64,000 nucleotides of DNA, taken from NCBI GenBank assembly GCA_017962545.1, contig JAGCVD010000031.1:1-64000 (forward strand). The letters are read 5' to 3'. The DNA comes from Bacteroidales bacterium. GTDB taxonomy: Bacteria > Bacteroidota > Bacteroidia > Bacteroidales > P3. The position numbers and the translations under genes are program-made. The notes below the pieces were generated by a model. It was given only the letters and a program-made list of their open reading frames with translations. It made no database searches and had not been told where the DNA came from. Below, in pieces: positions 26,722 to 39,500 of the stretch; the stretch's first letter is position 1, and each line of letters begins with the position of its first letter.

Positions 26722-27741
26722 ATGAATGACAACCTCGACAGCCGCAGCATCTCTGCGCAGGAGAAAGATATAGAGCGCGCTTTGCGTCCTTCGTTGTTCG
26801 ACAGTTTCGCTGGTCAACAACAGGTGGTGGAGAACCTTAAGGTCTTCGTCAAGGCCGCCAAAGAGCGCCATGAGCCCCTCGATCATGTGCTACTCTACGG
26901 TCCTCCGGGTCTCGGTAAGACCACCCTTAGTAATATCATCGCCAATGAGTTGGGCGTCAATATCAAGACCACCAGCGGTCCTGTGCTTGACAAACCTGGC
27001 GACCTTGCCGGTCTGCTCACCTCGCTGCAGCCCAACGATGTGCTTTTCATCGACGAGATACACCGCCTGTCGCCCGTGGTGGAGGAGTATCTCTACTCCG
27101 CTATGGAGGACTTCCGTATTGACATCATGATTGAGAGCGGCCCTGCGGCACGCTCGGTACAGCTGAACCTTAAGCCCTTTACTCTCATCGGCGCCACCAC
27201 ACGCAGCGGTATGCTCACCGCTCCGCTCCGTGCCCGTTTCGGCATCAACAGCCGATTGGAATACTATGATGCCGAGACGCTTACTAAGATTGTCAACCGT
27301 TCGGCAGCACTTCTGCAGGTGAAGATAACCTCCGAGAGCGCCATTGAGATAGCGCGCCGTTCGCGCGGCACCCCCCGTATCGCCAACCGCCTGCTGCGTC
27401 GTGTTCGCGACTTTGCCCAAGTGAAGGGCGACGGCACCATCACACTGGATATTGCGCGCTATGCGTTGCAGTCCCTTAATGTAGACCGTAACGGATTGGA
27501 TGACATGGATATCCGTATCCTTAACACCATCATCGACAAGTTCAAGGGCGGCCCCGTAGGCGTCAATACCATCGCAACCGCCGTCGGCGAGGATGCCGGC
27601 ACCCTTGAGGAGGTCTACGAGCCCTACCTTATCCAGGAGGGCTACCTGATGCGCACCCCCCGTGGTCGCGAAGCCACCATGCAGGCCTACCAGCACCTTG
27701 GCAAAATTAAGCAGAATGGCAACCAGCAGGAGCTCTTCTAA
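26722..27741 (+). CDS. ruvB: Holliday junction branch migration ATPase RuvB
   Basis: A 339-residue AAA+ motor that, with RuvA, drives branch migration. Walker A is GPPGLGKTT, Walker B is FIDEIHR, sensor 1 lies in GATTRSGML, and the arginine-containing [14 protein letters not shown] and C-terminal winged-helix [12 protein letters not shown] are present. I chose MNDNLDSR because the upstream in-frame start is inside the promoter box. ruvA and ruvC are not adjacent. Confidence 0.97.
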   Translation: MNDNLDSRSISAQEKDIERALRPSLFDSFAGQQQVVENLKVFVKAAKERHEPLDHVLLYGPPGLGKTTLSNIIANELGVNIKTTSGPVLDKPGDLAGLLTSLQPNDVLFIDEIHRLSPVVEEYLYSAMEDFRIDIMIESGPAARSVQLNLKPFTLIGATTRSGMLTAPLRARFGINSRLEYYDAETLTKIVNRSAALLQVKITSESAIEIARRSRGTPRIANRLLRRVRDFAQVKGDGTITLDIARYALQSLNVDRNGLDDMDIRILNTIIDKFKGGPVGVNTIATAVGEDAGTLEEVYEPYLIQEGYLMRTPRGREATMQAYQHLGKIKQNGNQQELF

Positions 27742-27784
27742 CTTTCTTTGAAATAGTTATATCAACATCTTCACCATCTTTTGT

Positions 27785-27811
27785 CCGACTGTGGACCGAA
27801 GTCGGGGGGGG
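27785..27811. other. Small hairpin followed by a run of eight G
   Basis: CCGACT pairs with AGTCGG around a nine-base loop and runs into eight consecutive G residues (27804-27811). It lies between ruvB and the following cargo gene. No T-run, so termination is doubtful. Confidence 0.4.
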
Positions 27812-27934
27812 CAAAATGCGGTACTCCTATTGTTGCTCCTCTTGTGAAATGTTAAAAAAATATAAATATAGTTAAACGGTGAGCCGAAAAGAGGCACTTC
27901 TGCGTCTTATAGACATAGAGAATAAAAAAGATTC

Positions 27935-30349
27935 ATGAAGAAGTTTGTGTTCCTTGTTGCGCTTGCCGTTTCGGTAGCGGCCTCTGCCCAGGGGCCGTGC
28001 GGGGCGGTGTCGGCCACCGAGGGGGACGATTTCTGGCTGACCATGTTGCTCCCTTGGCCGAGAGAGGTGAATGCTGAGGATGGCAGTATCGAGGTGTACG
28101 GGGCGCGCCTGGAGCTGTATGTGACCGGTGAGCCTGGTACGAGGGTGCAAGTGGATAATCCGCTGACGGGGTGGTCGGATTGGGTCATCATCGGCAGTGG
28201 CGGTTGGGGTAGTATCTTGATTCCAAGAATATATAATAGTTATCTGGATGCGTATGTCGCGGAGGGCTACCATGTGACGGCCGAGGCCACGGTCTCAGTG
28301 ACGGCGGCGAACATCATGGTCAATGTCACCGACTTCGCGTCTGTGCTGACCACCCGTGCGCTAGGCTCGCGCTATGTGGTGCAGGACTATGTGTCGAGTA
28401 GTCCTGCCTTTTTCGGTGGCGAGATAGCCATACTGGCGGTCGAGGACAACACATGGATTACCTGCTACCTGCCGTGCGATGCCTTGGGCGGCACGTTGCA
28501 TGCCGGCGACATGGTGCGTCGGCAACTGATGCGTGGCGAGGTGCTCCGCTTGATGGTTGGTGGCGGCGATTCCCTTACAGGTATGGAGGTGACCTCCAAC
28601 GGCAAGCCCTTTGCTTTGTTCGAGGGACACCCCTTGGCCGAGGTGGGGAATGGGTCTATGGACCACCTCTTCGAACAGGCGGTGCCGGTGCCGATGTGGG
28701 GCAACGACTATGTGCTGGTGCCCTTCTGTGGTCGCAGCGGGGATTGGGTAGGCTATGTGGGTGGAGACATTGTGAAGGTGACTGCTGCCGACAGCTGTGT
28801 GGTTACTCTCGACGGACTGCCGCTCGACACCTTGGGCCCACAGCAAACCCTCGAGTTCGCCCTGCCGCCCGATAGCGCCAGGCGTCTCACGGCCACCGCG
28901 CCTGTGTCGGTGGTGCAGTATATGACAAGTCATAGGTATGGCGGCGACCCGGGCGACCCTGCCATGCTGGTGGTGGTGCCCGCCGACAAGGGGGTGTGCC
29001 ACGCCCGTTTTGCCCTACCCAACACGCCACAGACCACCTTCACCGCCCGCTATGTCAACGTGTCGGTGCCCACTGCGGCGGTGGACGGCATGATGCTCGA
29101 CGGCATCTCGGCGGCAGCCTATTTCGACACGCTCGACGGCCAGTACAGCTATGCCTGTATCCCGCTTGGCACGGGCGCACACACGCTTGAGTGCAACAGC
29201 GGACGTTTCGCTGCACATACCTATGCGCTGGAGTGGGACGAGACCTATGCCTACAACCTCGGCATGGAGTTGCCACTCCTGCGCGACACCGTCGAACGGC
29301 GCGACACGGTGTGCCAGCACTCGGCCTACACCCCGCCCTGGCCTGGAGTGCCCGACAGCTGCACGGCCGACACGGGGACCTTCCACTATGAATACTTTGA
29401 GCTGGGCGACACCATATTGTGCTACAGCCTTTGGCTCACGGTGCTGCCGACATGGGACGAGGTGCGCTACGATACACTGATGACTGGCGACACAATTCGC
29501 TTCGACGGCAGTGTGATAACGGCGGCTGGCGACTACCGCTTCGAGTACACGACGGCTGTCGGATGCGACTCGGTGGTGACGCTTCATGTGGCCTACGTTC
29601 CTACATCCATTTCCGCCAGCGCCGACGGCGTCTGCCCAGGCGAGGAGCTAACCCTCACCGCCAACGGTACTCGCTTTTTCCACTGGAGTACCACGCCAGC
29701 CAGCGACGAGGTCGCCAGCCAGCAGGGTCTTAACCCGATCGTCGTGCACCCTACGCAGACCACCACCTACAGCCTTCTCGACAACGGCGGCAATATCCTC
29801 GCCTCGCTCACCGTCGGCGTCGAGCCGCCGCCTGTTCCCTGCCTGTCGTCAGATCGCGACTTCGTCGACTTCGACGGCCCCATTATGGTGTTCGACGACT
29901 GCTCCGAGGGTGGCGCCAGCGCGTCGTGGTTCTTCTCCGACGGAGTGTCTCTCACAGGCAAGCATGTGTGGCATGAGTTCCGCCAGCCGCTGCCCGACAG
30001 CGTCTCGGTTACCCTTCACACCTGCAACCGATACCATTGCTGTGCCGACACCAGTGTCGTTTATCCCGTCGAGGTGCGCTCCGTATGGTTCCCCAATATC
30101 TTCACCCCCGGTGAGCCGCAGAACAACCGCTTCGGGGCTGTTACCACTTGTCGGGTGGTTGAGTTTGAGATGTATATCTACAACCGATGGGGATTCCTGG
30201 TTTGGTCGGCGACCGATATTGGCGCCACGTGGGATGGCACTGCCGACGGCACCCCCATGCCGCAGGGCGTCTATGCCTACCAGTACCACCTCAAGGATGT
30301 GCACGGCAACCGCTGGAGCGGTGCAGGTGCGGTCACCTTGATTCGCTGA
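27935..30349 (+). CDS. T9SS cargo with IgGFc-binding-like domain and CHU_C (gliding-associated) C-terminus
   Basis: An 804-residue secreted protein. Residues 1-19 are a signal peptide ending ASAQ. Residues 30-460 fit the IgGFc-binding-like domain common in Bacteroidota (EGDDFWLTMLLPW, later LAVEDNTWITCYLP, FEGHPLAEVGNGSMDHL and GNDYVLVPFCGRSG). A PKD/Ig-like part follows. The last 85 residues are the CHU_C domain: FPNIFTPGEPQNNRF, MYIYNRWGFLVW, ATWDGTADGTPMPQGVYAYQ. CHU_C is the type B T9SS signal, unlike the type A tails of the other cargo here. The name IgGFc-binding does not prove antibody binding. Confidence 0.85.
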   Translation: MKKFVFLVALAVSVAASAQGPCGAVSATEGDDFWLTMLLPWPREVNAEDGSIEVYGARLELYVTGEPGTRVQVDNPLTGWSDWVIIGSGGWGSILIPRIYNSYLDAYVAEGYHVTAEATVSVTAANIMVNVTDFASVLTTRALGSRYVVQDYVSSSPAFFGGEIAILAVEDNTWITCYLPCDALGGTLHAGDMVRRQLMRGEVLRLMVGGGDSLTGMEVTSNGKPFALFEGHPLAEVGNGSMDHLFEQAVPVPMWGNDYVLVPFCGRSGDWVGYVGGDIVKVTAADSCVVTLDGLPLDTLGPQQTLEFALPPDSARRLTATAPVSVVQYMTSHRYGGDPGDPAMLVVVPADKGVCHARFALPNTPQTTFTARYVNVSVPTAAVDGMMLDGISAAAYFDTLDGQYSYACIPLGTGAHTLECNSGRFAAHTYALEWDETYAYNLGMELPLLRDTVERRDTVCQHSAYTPPWPGVPDSCTADTGTFHYEYFELGDTILCYSLWLTVLPTWDEVRYDTLMTGDTIRFDGSVITAAGDYRFEYTTAVGCDSVVTLHVAYVPTSISASADGVCPGEELTLTANGTRFFHWSTTPASDEVASQQGLNPIVVHPTQTTTYSLLDNGGNILASLTVGVEPPPVPCLSSDRDFVDFDGPIMVFDDCSEGGASASWFFSDGVSLTGKHVWHEFRQPLPDSVSVTLHTCNRYHCCADTSVVYPVEVRSVWFPNIFTPGEPQNNRFGAVTTCRVVEFEMYIYNRWGFLVWSATDIGATWDGTADGTPMPQGVYAYQYHLKDVHGNRWSGAGAVTLIR

Positions 30350-30441
30350 AAGCTTCGAGGTGATGGAAGACGATGTAGCCGACGGCCGCTGTGATTGGTG
30401 CTGTTGTGCAAATAATATTTTGCCATGTGAAATATTTGTAG

Positions 30442-30449
30442 TATTTTTG
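30442..30449 (+). promoter_or_regulatory. -7 promoter box (TATTTTTG) of hutI
   Basis: TATTTTTGCG with a leader of about 20 nt to the ATG at 30474. Confidence 0.66.
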
Positions 30450-30473
30450 CGGCCAGTTTAATGATTGCAAACT

Positions 30474-31706
30474 ATGCGAACACTAATCAAAAATATCAAG
30501 GAGCTGGTTAAAGTCGAGTACCAGCCGAAACTCCGTGCACAAGGTAAAGAGATGTCGCAGATGGAGACGATAAAAGGTGCTTATCTGCTCATTGAGGACG
30601 GAATGATTAAGGCCTTCGGTCCAATGAACGAATGGGACGGTACTACAGACCGTGAGGTGGATGCCACCGGTCGCATGGTTTTCCCGAGTTTCTGTGACTC
30701 GCACACACATCTCGTCTATGCCAATTCGCGCGAGCACGAGTTTGTCGACAAGATACGTGGTCTCAGTTACGAGGAGATTGCGAAGAGGGGAGGGGGTATC
30801 CTTAACTCGGCCAAGGCGACGGCGGCGGCCACGGAAGACGAACTCTACGAGATGGCTCAGCGACGTTTGGAGGAGGTGATACGTATAGGTACGGGTGCTA
30901 TCGAAATCAAAAGCGGCTATGGCTTGACCACTGAGAGTGAATTGAAGCTTCTGCGTGTGATACGTCGCCTTAAGGAGAACTCACCCTTGACCATCAAGTC
31001 GAATTTTCTCGGCGCTCACGGCATCCCAATGGAATATCGCGGGCATCAGGAAGACTATGTCGAGCTGGTCATTAACGAAATGATACCGCGTGTGGCGACT
31101 GAGGGTTTGGCTGATTTTATCGATGTGTTCTGCGATCAGGGCTTCTTCACCGTCGAAGACACTGCGCGCATACTGGAGGCAGGTATAAAATACGGTATGA
31201 GGCCGAAGATACACGCCAATGAGATGGCTGTCTCGGGGGGTGTGCAGGTGGGTGTGAAATACGGTGCCATCTCGGTCGACCATCTGGAGCAGATGGGTGA
31301 TGCTGAGATAGAGTGTCTGAAAGGTACCGAGACAATGCCTACCATTCTTCCTGGCTGTGCTTTCTTTCTCAATCTGCCTCTTTCTCCGGCACGTAAGATG
31401 ATTGACTCGGGGCTGCCTGTGGCTATGGCTTCGGACTACAATCCCGGCACTGCGCCGTCGAACAATATGCAACTCATCCTCTCGATGGCTTGCATCCGCT
31501 ATCGGCTCACGCCGGAGGAGGCGTTCAACGCCACCACCCTCAACACGGCATACGCCATGGGTGTGAGCAACGAGGTGGGCACGATTGCCGTGGGTAAGAA
31601 GGCCAACTTCTATATCACCAAGCCGATTCCGAGCTATGAGTATATGCCTTATAGCTTCGGTGAGAACAAAGTGGAGCGTGTATTCCTGAATGGTGTGGAG
31701 GTATGA
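30474..31706 (+). CDS. hutI: Imidazolonepropionase
   Basis: A 410-residue metal-dependent amidohydrolase; it opens imidazolone propionate in histidine breakdown. Metal and catalytic motifs are in order: [49 protein letters not shown] and [11 protein letters not shown]. No other hut gene is adjacent; instead an ABC transporter ATPase and a 23S methyltransferase overlap it in series. I start at the ATG after the promoter rather than the TTG three codons upstream. Confidence 0.95.
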   Translation: MRTLIKNIKELVKVEYQPKLRAQGKEMSQMETIKGAYLLIEDGMIKAFGPMNEWDGTTDREVDATGRMVFPSFCDSHTHLVYANSREHEFVDKIRGLSYEEIAKRGGGILNSAKATAAATEDELYEMAQRRLEEVIRIGTGAIEIKSGYGLTTESELKLLRVIRRLKENSPLTIKSNFLGAHGIPMEYRGHQEDYVELVINEMIPRVATEGLADFIDVFCDQGFFTVEDTARILEAGIKYGMRPKIHANEMAVSGGVQVGVKYGAISVDHLEQMGDAEIECLKGTETMPTILPGCAFFLNLPLSPARKMIDSGLPVAMASDYNPGTAPSNNMQLILSMACIRYRLTPEEAFNATTLNTAYAMGVSNEVGTIAVGKKANFYITKPIPSYEYMPYSFGENKVERVFLNGVEV

Positions 31707-32356
31707 TTAAAGCAATAGATATCAACAAGAGTTACGGATCGCTGCAGGTACTCCGTGATATCTCGTTGGAAATCAGCCAAGGCGAGGTGGTGTCTATCGT
31801 GGGCGCTTCGGGTGCTGGAAAGACAACACTGCTACAAATCCTCGGTACCCTCGACCGTGCCGACAGCGGCAGCATCGTGTATGGAGATGTGGATGTTACG
31901 CGATTGAAGGAAAGGGAGTTGGCGCGGTTCCGTAACGAGAGTATCGGCTTTGTCTTCCAGGCTCACCACCTGTTGCCAGAGTTCACCGCCGAGGAGAATG
32001 TTATGATACCTGCTCTCATCCGTGGCGATGCCACCGACAAGGCCCGTCGTCATGCACGTGAATTGCTGGAAATGATGAAGATGACTTCCCGGGCTACTCA
32101 CAAGCCGTCGGCCCTCAGCGGTGGCGAGCAGCAACGTGTAGCTGTGGCGCGGGCGCTGATGAACAACCCCATGGTGGTACTGGCTGATGAGCCCAGCGGC
32201 AACCTCGACTCGCAGCATGCACGCGAGTTGCATGAACTCTTCTTTACCTTGCGTCGCGAACTTGGGCAGACATTCGTCATCGTTACGCACAACGAGGAAT
32301 TGGCCGCCATGGCCGACCGAAAAATCACTATCAAGGATGGAGAAAATATCGAATAA
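31703..32356 (+). CDS. lolD: ABC transporter ATP-binding protein, LolD-like
   Basis: A 217-residue ATPase. Walker A is GASGAGKTT, the signature is LSGGEQQR, Walker B is VVLADEPSG, and the switch His is VTHNEE. The pattern [26 protein letters not shown] matches LolD/MacB-type ATPases, which pull lipoproteins from the inner membrane when paired with LolC/E permeases. No permease gene is next to it. It starts with an ATGA overlap on hutI. Confidence 0.88.
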   Translation: MIKAIDINKSYGSLQVLRDISLEISQGEVVSIVGASGAGKTTLLQILGTLDRADSGSIVYGDVDVTRLKERELARFRNESIGFVFQAHHLLPEFTAEENVMIPALIRGDATDKARRHARELLEMMKMTSRATHKPSALSGGEQQRVAVARALMNNPMVVLADEPSGNLDSQHARELHELFFTLRRELGQTFVIVTHNEELAAMADRKITIKDGENIE

Positions 32357-33077
32357 GCAACAGGTTGTCTATGGTTTGCGTCCTGTGATGGAGGCTCTCG
32401 ACAGCGGTGCACAGGTAGAGCGTGTGCTGCTGCAGAAAGACCTGAGTGGCGTGCTGGCCAGTGAGTTGCGTAATAAACTACGCAACAGGGAGATACCGTT
32501 CCAGTATGTTCCTGCGGAGAAACTCAACAAATTGACCTCAGGAAACCACCAAGGAGTGGTGGCTACGCTAGCGGCAATTAGGTACAAGAGCTTTATGGAA
32601 CTTGTGGAACAAGAAGATGCCCCGCAACTTGTTGTACTGTTGGACCATATTACCGATGTGCGTAACATGGGCGCTATTGCCCGTACGGCAGAATGTACCG
32701 GAGTCGGGGCGTTGGTGGTGCCCGACCATGGCAGTGCGGCCATGAACGGAGATGCCATCAAGACTTCCAGTGGTGCTTTGCTGCGGTTGCCCGTTTGTCG
32801 GGAGTCCAACCTCAAGACTGTCGTTAATCTGGCCCGTCAGTGTGGCTATCAGGTAGTTGCCGCCACCGAGAAAGGGGCTGTTCACTACCGTGAAGTTGAC
32901 TTTCGCCGTCCTACGGTGCTTATTATGGGCAACGAAGAGACAGGTATTAGTTCTGAGCTGCTGAAGATGAGCGATGTGCGTGCAAAGCTGCCCATTGTTG
33001 GCGAGGTGGCTTCGCTCAACGTCAGTGTCGCTGCCGGTGTGATGATGTACGAAGCTTTGGAACAGCGAATGAAGTAA
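32337..33077 (+). CDS. rlmB: 23S rRNA 2'-O-ribose methyltransferase, TrmH/RlmB family
   Basis: A 246-residue SPOUT enzyme that methylates a ribose in 23S rRNA. The N-terminal substrate-binding domain begins [13 protein letters not shown]. The knotted domain has motif 1 [20 protein letters not shown], motif 2 [11 protein letters not shown] and motif 3 [15 protein letters not shown]. It starts 20 bp inside lolD, completing the hutI-lolD-rlmB overlapping series. A terminator follows. Confidence 0.92.
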   Translation: MEKISNKQQVVYGLRPVMEALDSGAQVERVLLQKDLSGVLASELRNKLRNREIPFQYVPAEKLNKLTSGNHQGVVATLAAIRYKSFMELVEQEDAPQLVVLLDHITDVRNMGAIARTAECTGVGALVVPDHGSAAMNGDAIKTSSGALLRLPVCRESNLKTVVNLARQCGYQVVAATEKGAVHYREVDFRRPTVLIMGNEETGISSELLKMSDVRAKLPIVGEVASLNVSVAAGVMMYEALEQRMK

Positions 33078-33079
33078 TA

Positions 33080-33101
33080 TATATATCGTACACGATATAT
33101 T
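33080..33101. other. AT-rich palindrome after rlmB
   Basis: ATATATCG and CGATATAT surround a short GTACA centre just after the rlmB stop and before the terminator. It could be a binding site or part of the 3' end; nothing more can be said. Confidence 0.35.
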
Positions 33102-33111
33102 TGTCCAACAG

Positions 33112-33155
33112 ATGCCGCCGACAGGTGTTTGGTGCTTGTCGGTGGCATTTTTTTT
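33112..33155 (+). terminator. Rho-independent terminator after rlmB
   Basis: TGCCGCCGACA pairs with TGTCGGTGGCA (one G-U type mismatch) and eight T residues follow. Confidence 0.9.
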
Positions 33156-33564
33156 CATATGGAGTGTTTGCTACCAAGGTGGTAGATAATGTATCTGTTT
33201 GGTAATTAGTATTGTTGTGTATTCTTGGTCAGAGGATGAGGCTAAGTGCTATATTGTCAGGGGTAACCTCGGTGTTGTTGCGGTTTTGGTTTGGTTATGT
33301 GGCCTTTTATATCGTGTGCGATGTATATGTGTATCGGATAAAAAAGCATAGATTGGCGGTGCTAGTTTTGAAAAGCAGTTATGGCGGATTTTTTTTATGG
33401 GCGTTGTAATTTTTAGATTTTTTTTACGTTTTTATAAAAAAGAATGTCTATGTTTGTTTTTTTTTGTATTTTTGTACTGATATTTCTGCCTCTCAAAAGG
33501 CGGGTTAATGTCTATATATAGCCATGTAAAATGCTGACTTATAGAAAATAATAGAATTAATAAT
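33156..33564. other. 409-bp intergenic region before the giant cargo gene
   Basis: AT-rich DNA with long T-runs. It contains the promoter box at 33467-33474. A 65-codon open frame at 33212-33409 has no recognisable motif or start signals and I do not call it a gene. No RNA gene was recognised. After the promoter an 85-90 nt leader precedes the giant gene. Confidence 0.6.
33467..33474 (+). promoter_or_regulatory. -7 promoter box (TATTTTTG) of the giant cargo gene
   Basis: TATTTTTG after a T-rich stretch. The leader is among the longest here, about 87 nt. Confidence 0.68.
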
Positions 33565-36500
33565 ATGAAGACAAAGTATTTAGTCTTAAGTGCAATTTTT
33601 GCACTATCCAGCCTCGTCGTACGTGCTCAGGTCTCTGAGATGTACTATCAAGGTTTCGAGTCGGGAGAGACGGCAAATTACAGTGGATCGCCCACATCGA
33701 GTGTCAGGTACTCTTCCACGATTTATAGTGGAGGTAGTCGTGCGTTAAAGTTGGTACAGAACAACTCCCAAGACGTCGAGATAATTCTCGACACCATCGA
33801 CTTCTCGCAGAACACGACACTGCGTTACATTGCCTTGCGCTTTGACCATATCTGTCGTATTCCCATCAATACGTCGGTCGACTACGCTATGGGTAAGATA
33901 TACTACAAGCGTGCCAATCAAACGGACTGGACACCATTGTCGAATTCGGAGTACAATGTCTCGGGTGGTGAAGGGACGTATAGCACTGACTTCGCCAATC
34001 TGAACTCGTTTAAGGAAACCTCTTATAGTGAGTGGTGGAGCCAGAATACGACCACGGTCGCCAATGACCAGTGGCGCAGCGAGCGTTTCGACATTAACAA
34101 CCTGATGACGTCGAATGTGCCTGCCGATCAGCGTAAACTTTTGATTAGGTTTGTTCTGAAGAAGCGCACTTTGACCACGACGCTTGACACTAACAATGTG
34201 GCTTGGTGGATTGACAATATCAAGGTCAGTGCCAGTTCTGAGTATATGGTGACACCCAAAATCACGATGTTTGAGTATCCTACCGTTGAGCGTTATCCCA
34301 ATAGCCGCGGCGCCCATATTGAGCTAGCCGCAACAACAACGGTGTCGGCAGGTATTAATCCCGATTCAGTGTACCTGCTATATACTGCAGGTAGCAATCC
34401 CACGGTGAATAAATTGTTCTGCACTCCGACGGGTGAGGCAAATCACTATGAATGCCGTATTCCGTTTTATGGTTATGACACGCTGATGCGTTTCTATTGT
34501 GTGGCGCGTGACTTTACGGGCAATGCCAATAAGGTTACCTTCCCACCGACTGACAATACATGGATTCAGTACCGATGTGTGCGTGGCAATACAGAGCAAC
34601 CTGGTTTGGCGACACCCCAGTTCATTGGAACCTCGGCCAGTAACCAGTACCCGCTGCCGTTGGATGCCGACCATCGATGTGAGTTTGTGTACGACTCGGC
34701 GTTGATGGCTGCGGCAGGCTATGGCCCCGGTGCCATCACTGCGTTGCGGTTTATGGTGGCGTCGAGTGTCGACCAAGTGCGCACAGATCCCCGATTCCAG
34801 ATTAAGATGAAGAACGTTCCCACCAATTATACTGTGGGAACCGACGATGCAGGCTGGTATTATTTCTCCACCGAAGCAATGCAGATTGTATACGACTCGT
34901 CGTTCACGGTACCTGTCATGCCATCCAATCTGGAACAGACCATCACACTTCAAGACACATTCTTCTATGCCGGCAAAGACATCGTGATGCAGATTACCTA
35001 TGGTGGAGATTATGACCACAGCAGTGGCGTAAATATGAAAATGATCACGGCTCCCGCGAACAAGAAGACGATATATATGTGGCATGGTATCGCCGACTAT
35101 GGTTACAACCCTTTCTCTCCTGCCTGCGAAGACTGCGCGAAAACGATGAATGCCGATACCAAACGTCCGGCATTTGTGTTCACCGAGACACACCTGCAGC
35201 CCCTGTTGTATGATGCCGGCATCAGCGAACTCGTCACCCCTAACTACAACGTGGCCATGACTGACCATCCCGACAGCATTGTTGTCAAACTTAAGAACTA
35301 TGGCGAGCGGACCTTAAATGGTGTGCATATCTCTTACAATATCGACGACACTATTTTGGGTACCTATTATTGGACTGGGGTGTTGGCAGGAGGAGACGAA
35401 ACCGATGTGCTTATTGCTACAAATATAAACATCCCCGCTGGTTTCCATACACTTACGGTGTGGACGGAGGACACGGTCACCTCGAATAGTCAGCAGTATC
35501 GCGACCACGAGCCGTACAACAACACCAGTTCCTCGCAGTTCGTCATGTGTGATGGGGCTATGAGCGGTGTGCGTAATATCGGTGGTAGTTCAGCTCATTT
35601 CAACAGCATCGAGGAGTTCCTCTTCTCACTCAGCCGTTGTGGTGTTGAGGATAGTCTGATTGTCCGTCTGGCCCCTGGTAACTACCCCTCGTTCACGATG
35701 CCGGTAGTGCCTAACATCGATAACGCCTATATCGTCTTCGAGTCGAGGAATGCGCAGTTGGCCGCACTTTATTCCGACAATACGATGAATCTGGATGCTA
35801 TCGTTAATTTGGAGAATACCAAGAATATCCGCTTTAGGGATCTCGTCTTCAAGCGCAACGACGGTGCCCTGACCGACATGGTTACGTTGGGTCCCAGCAG
35901 TGTCAACTGTCGGTTTGAAAGGTGTACGTTTACCGACATGCTTGACAACCCGATTGCCTCGTTGCGCATTAACTCTATGATTAACAGTGGCAATGCCGAT
36001 AATTTAATGGTGGATAGCTGTACTTTCACCGGCGGTAATATCGGTGTTTACGTCAAAGGTGCAGCTCCTGATAACCACTCTCAAGGTTTTGTCGTGAGAA
36101 AGAGTCTGTTCACCAACCAATACTCCAACGCTGTCATGTTGGAATATATGGACAGCATTGCTGTGGTTGACAACGAGATGTATGATGTACGCAGCAACTC
36201 GAGTTTCATTGTTTTGTTGAATGGATGCTCGGGGGCTATCAATGTGGAGCGGAACAAAGTGTACACCTCGCATGGCGCCGGCGCCATGGCAGTCAGCGAT
36301 GTGACTGGTACTAGTAGCAGGCGTGCGGTGGTGGCCAACAATATGCTGGTGAGCAACGACGATGGCACTGCCAATCTGTTGAAGACCCCTCTTAATGTCA
36401 TCCAGGGAGAGTGGATTGATGTGGTGTACAACTCGGTGAAGATGACGGCTCCCAGCCGCAGCAACGTGGCTGCTGCCACATTCGGTGGCGGCACGCTCAA

Positions 36501-39500
36501 CCATAGTCGCTTCATAAACAATATTATCGCATCTTTTGACAATGTAAACTACGCTTTTAATTACCAGCCTGGCATCAGCACGACCGATACGGTAGGCCAC
36601 AATGTGTATTTCTCCAATGGCGTAGTGCTCAACCGTCGCGGCAGTTCGTCATACGTCAGCCTGGATGCTTGGCAGTCCGCGTTACCTGAGGATAGTTTGT
36701 CAATATCAATCAACCCCAATTTCCTCAATACAAGCCTTGTCGATTTGACTACCTATAACCGTAACATCAAAGGTATAGGTATGCCGATTCCTGCAGTGCC
36801 AGACGATATTTTTGGTACCCTGCGTGGCACCATAGCTACCTGCCCGGGTGCTTTCGAGTTCGCCTCGCTGCCGTTTGACTTTGAGCCCGAGTGGCTTGTC
36901 AGTCCTGTAGCCGATACCTGCAATATGCCGGCATCGGTGGAACTGGTGGTGCGAATGCGCAATAATGGTATTAACGTTTATGACAGCGCCGTTGCTGCAA
37001 CCACACCTCTGCAACTGCATTATCGGGTGAATGGAGGGGCGGTTCATTCGTCGACTGTTACCCAGACCGTCCCGGCAGACGATACGGTCTCGGTGCATAC
37101 CGGCTATATGCTCAACCTGCCCCCTGTCAACAACCATGATGCTGTTTACACCATCCAGGTGTGGAATACCTTCTCCAGTGCAACGGCCCATGACCCCAAC
37201 CAGACGAATGACACTAATGTGTTTTCGGTAATCAGCCGTTATCACCCGTTGGCACCGGCCGACATTATTGACTCGGTTGCTTATGCCACCCGTGATACTA
37301 TTACCCCCACAGCTGGTGTTAATACCTGGCAGGTGTACGGTGCCTCCAGTGCCCCTCGTCGTCAGTCCCAGATATACTGGTATTATGACTCGACGGATGC
37401 GGAGCCTTTCTATGTGGGTCCCACATACATTACGGATGTTATCCAGGATGACGTCGAATATTACATCCGTCAACGTCGTGCTATGCCGATAGTCCGTATC
37501 ACACAAGTGGAGTTGTTGCATGCCGCCACCACCGTCGGTTTGACAACCCCGATGCCTTACTGGATGCAGGCTTCCCGAAAAGCTGTGGTACAGTTGACCA
37601 ATATCGGCGATGCCACGGCCTATCTGGAGGGTGATACCCTGATGACAGTGTCACCGACGGGAACGTATAACAACAAGGTCTACACCTTCGGCAATGTCAA
37701 GATTGAGCCGGGGCAGTCGTTGATAGTCCAATATGCCGCCAACGCTACCACCGATAGTAATATTACCATCCATACGGGAATTACGTTTGGCTTGAGCGGC
37801 TCAACCACCGTTGCATGGAATACGGCCATAGCTTTCGTGTATAAACACAACGGAGTTATTGAAGACGCCATCCCGCTGAACGGTGTTATCACCACCACCT
37901 CGAGTCAAAGTGTCAAATGGTCTACTTTGGGAGTGCCCTCGTATGTGTGGAGTGGCTCAGCATTCACTATCCCCAACAACACAACGGCGGGTGTCATCCG
38001 CACGAGTTTTAATGGCAATGTCGGTGACTGGGAACCCGCAACAAGTGCAGACCCAATGTTTGTTGGAAGCACAGACCCTGATTGGATAATGTATGAGGAT
38101 AATGGCTGTGAGGGCGATATGGGTCATGTGACCGTCGCTATTCTAGCACCTCCGACCGTGGATATCGATGTGACAGCCCCCGTCTTCCCCGAAGGTGGCT
38201 GCGGATTGGGTAACGAGGAGGTGACGGTTACCGTGTCCAACTTTGGTGGTGATACCGTCAGTAATGTGGTCCTGAACTATTGTGCAGGTGGTGATACCAT
38301 CACAGAGACCATTGTCGGAGACATTTTGTCACGCACTGATACTACCTATACCTTTGTGACCAGACTGAACCTGGCCTTTAGTCACGACACGGTTGTTACC
38401 GTGCGTGTGTGGGCCAACGCCAATGCTGACGATCCCATTCATACCAATGATACCAGCGAAGTTGTAGTGACATCGCTATATACTCCCCCGGCACCTGCAG
38501 CCATCCCTGACCGTATGGTGCAATATGCAACGAGCGACACCATTACCCATATCCCCACAGAGAATGTTATGCCTGTCTGGTACGACTACAACCTTAACCC
38601 TGTCGACACAGGTTACACGCACATCACCGAGTTGCTCTATGGTACAGGTACGAGAGGTATGTCCTATTTGGCTCTCATACCTCAAGAGGGGCAGGTGGGA
38701 ACAGCCACTACCACCAACAATAATACAAACTTCCCGTCGCCCTACCAGCCTTATTCCAAGTTTGTCAAACAGCAGTATCTCTATTCTGCCTATGATCTTA
38801 GGTCGGCTGGACTGGTGCCGGGCTATATCAACTCACTCTCGTTCTACCTTGATACCATCGTGGGCTCGACCCCTGCCATCAATTTCTTGAATTATACCAT
38901 CGCGATGGGCTCCACACCCGACACAATCTTTACAGGCACCTCGGCTACATCTTGGAAAGACGCTTCCACCGAGGTGTTCCACCGCGATACCCTTACTTTA
39001 CATCAGAACGACGACCATGCGTGGGTTACTCACAATCTGACGACGCCGTACTACTGGGATGGCACTTCCTCCGTAGTGGTGGAGGTGAATTACTCACTGG
39101 CTACTGCTATTACAACGGGTGTGAGAACTCGCTATACGACCAAGGCCAACACTACGTTGCATAAGAATCAATCTTCGGCCATCCTCCCCACGACAGGCTC
39201 GTTGACGAAGGGCAGCAACCGTCCTAACATTAAGTTTATGGCGGATTATTATGGTTGTGCAGGTCCGATTACTACATACAATGTCAACCTTGTCGGCATG
39301 CCTCAGTATGATGCATCCATTTTCTGGGCAGACGGTTTCGATACGTTGGTGTATAACTCGTGTGACACTGTCGCCCCGCCGTTGAAGATGCGCAATCAGG
39401 GAAGTATGGCAATTGACACACTGGTGCTCCGTTACTACCTTGACGCGATGCCTGTTGACTCCACCGTGATTGTTGACTCGATGGCTGCAGGACAGATATA

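Noticed and set aside
33212..33409. A 65-codon open frame before the giant gene
   Set aside because: No recognisable motif, no promoter box near its start and strongly biased hydrophobic content typical of chance frames in AT-rich DNA.
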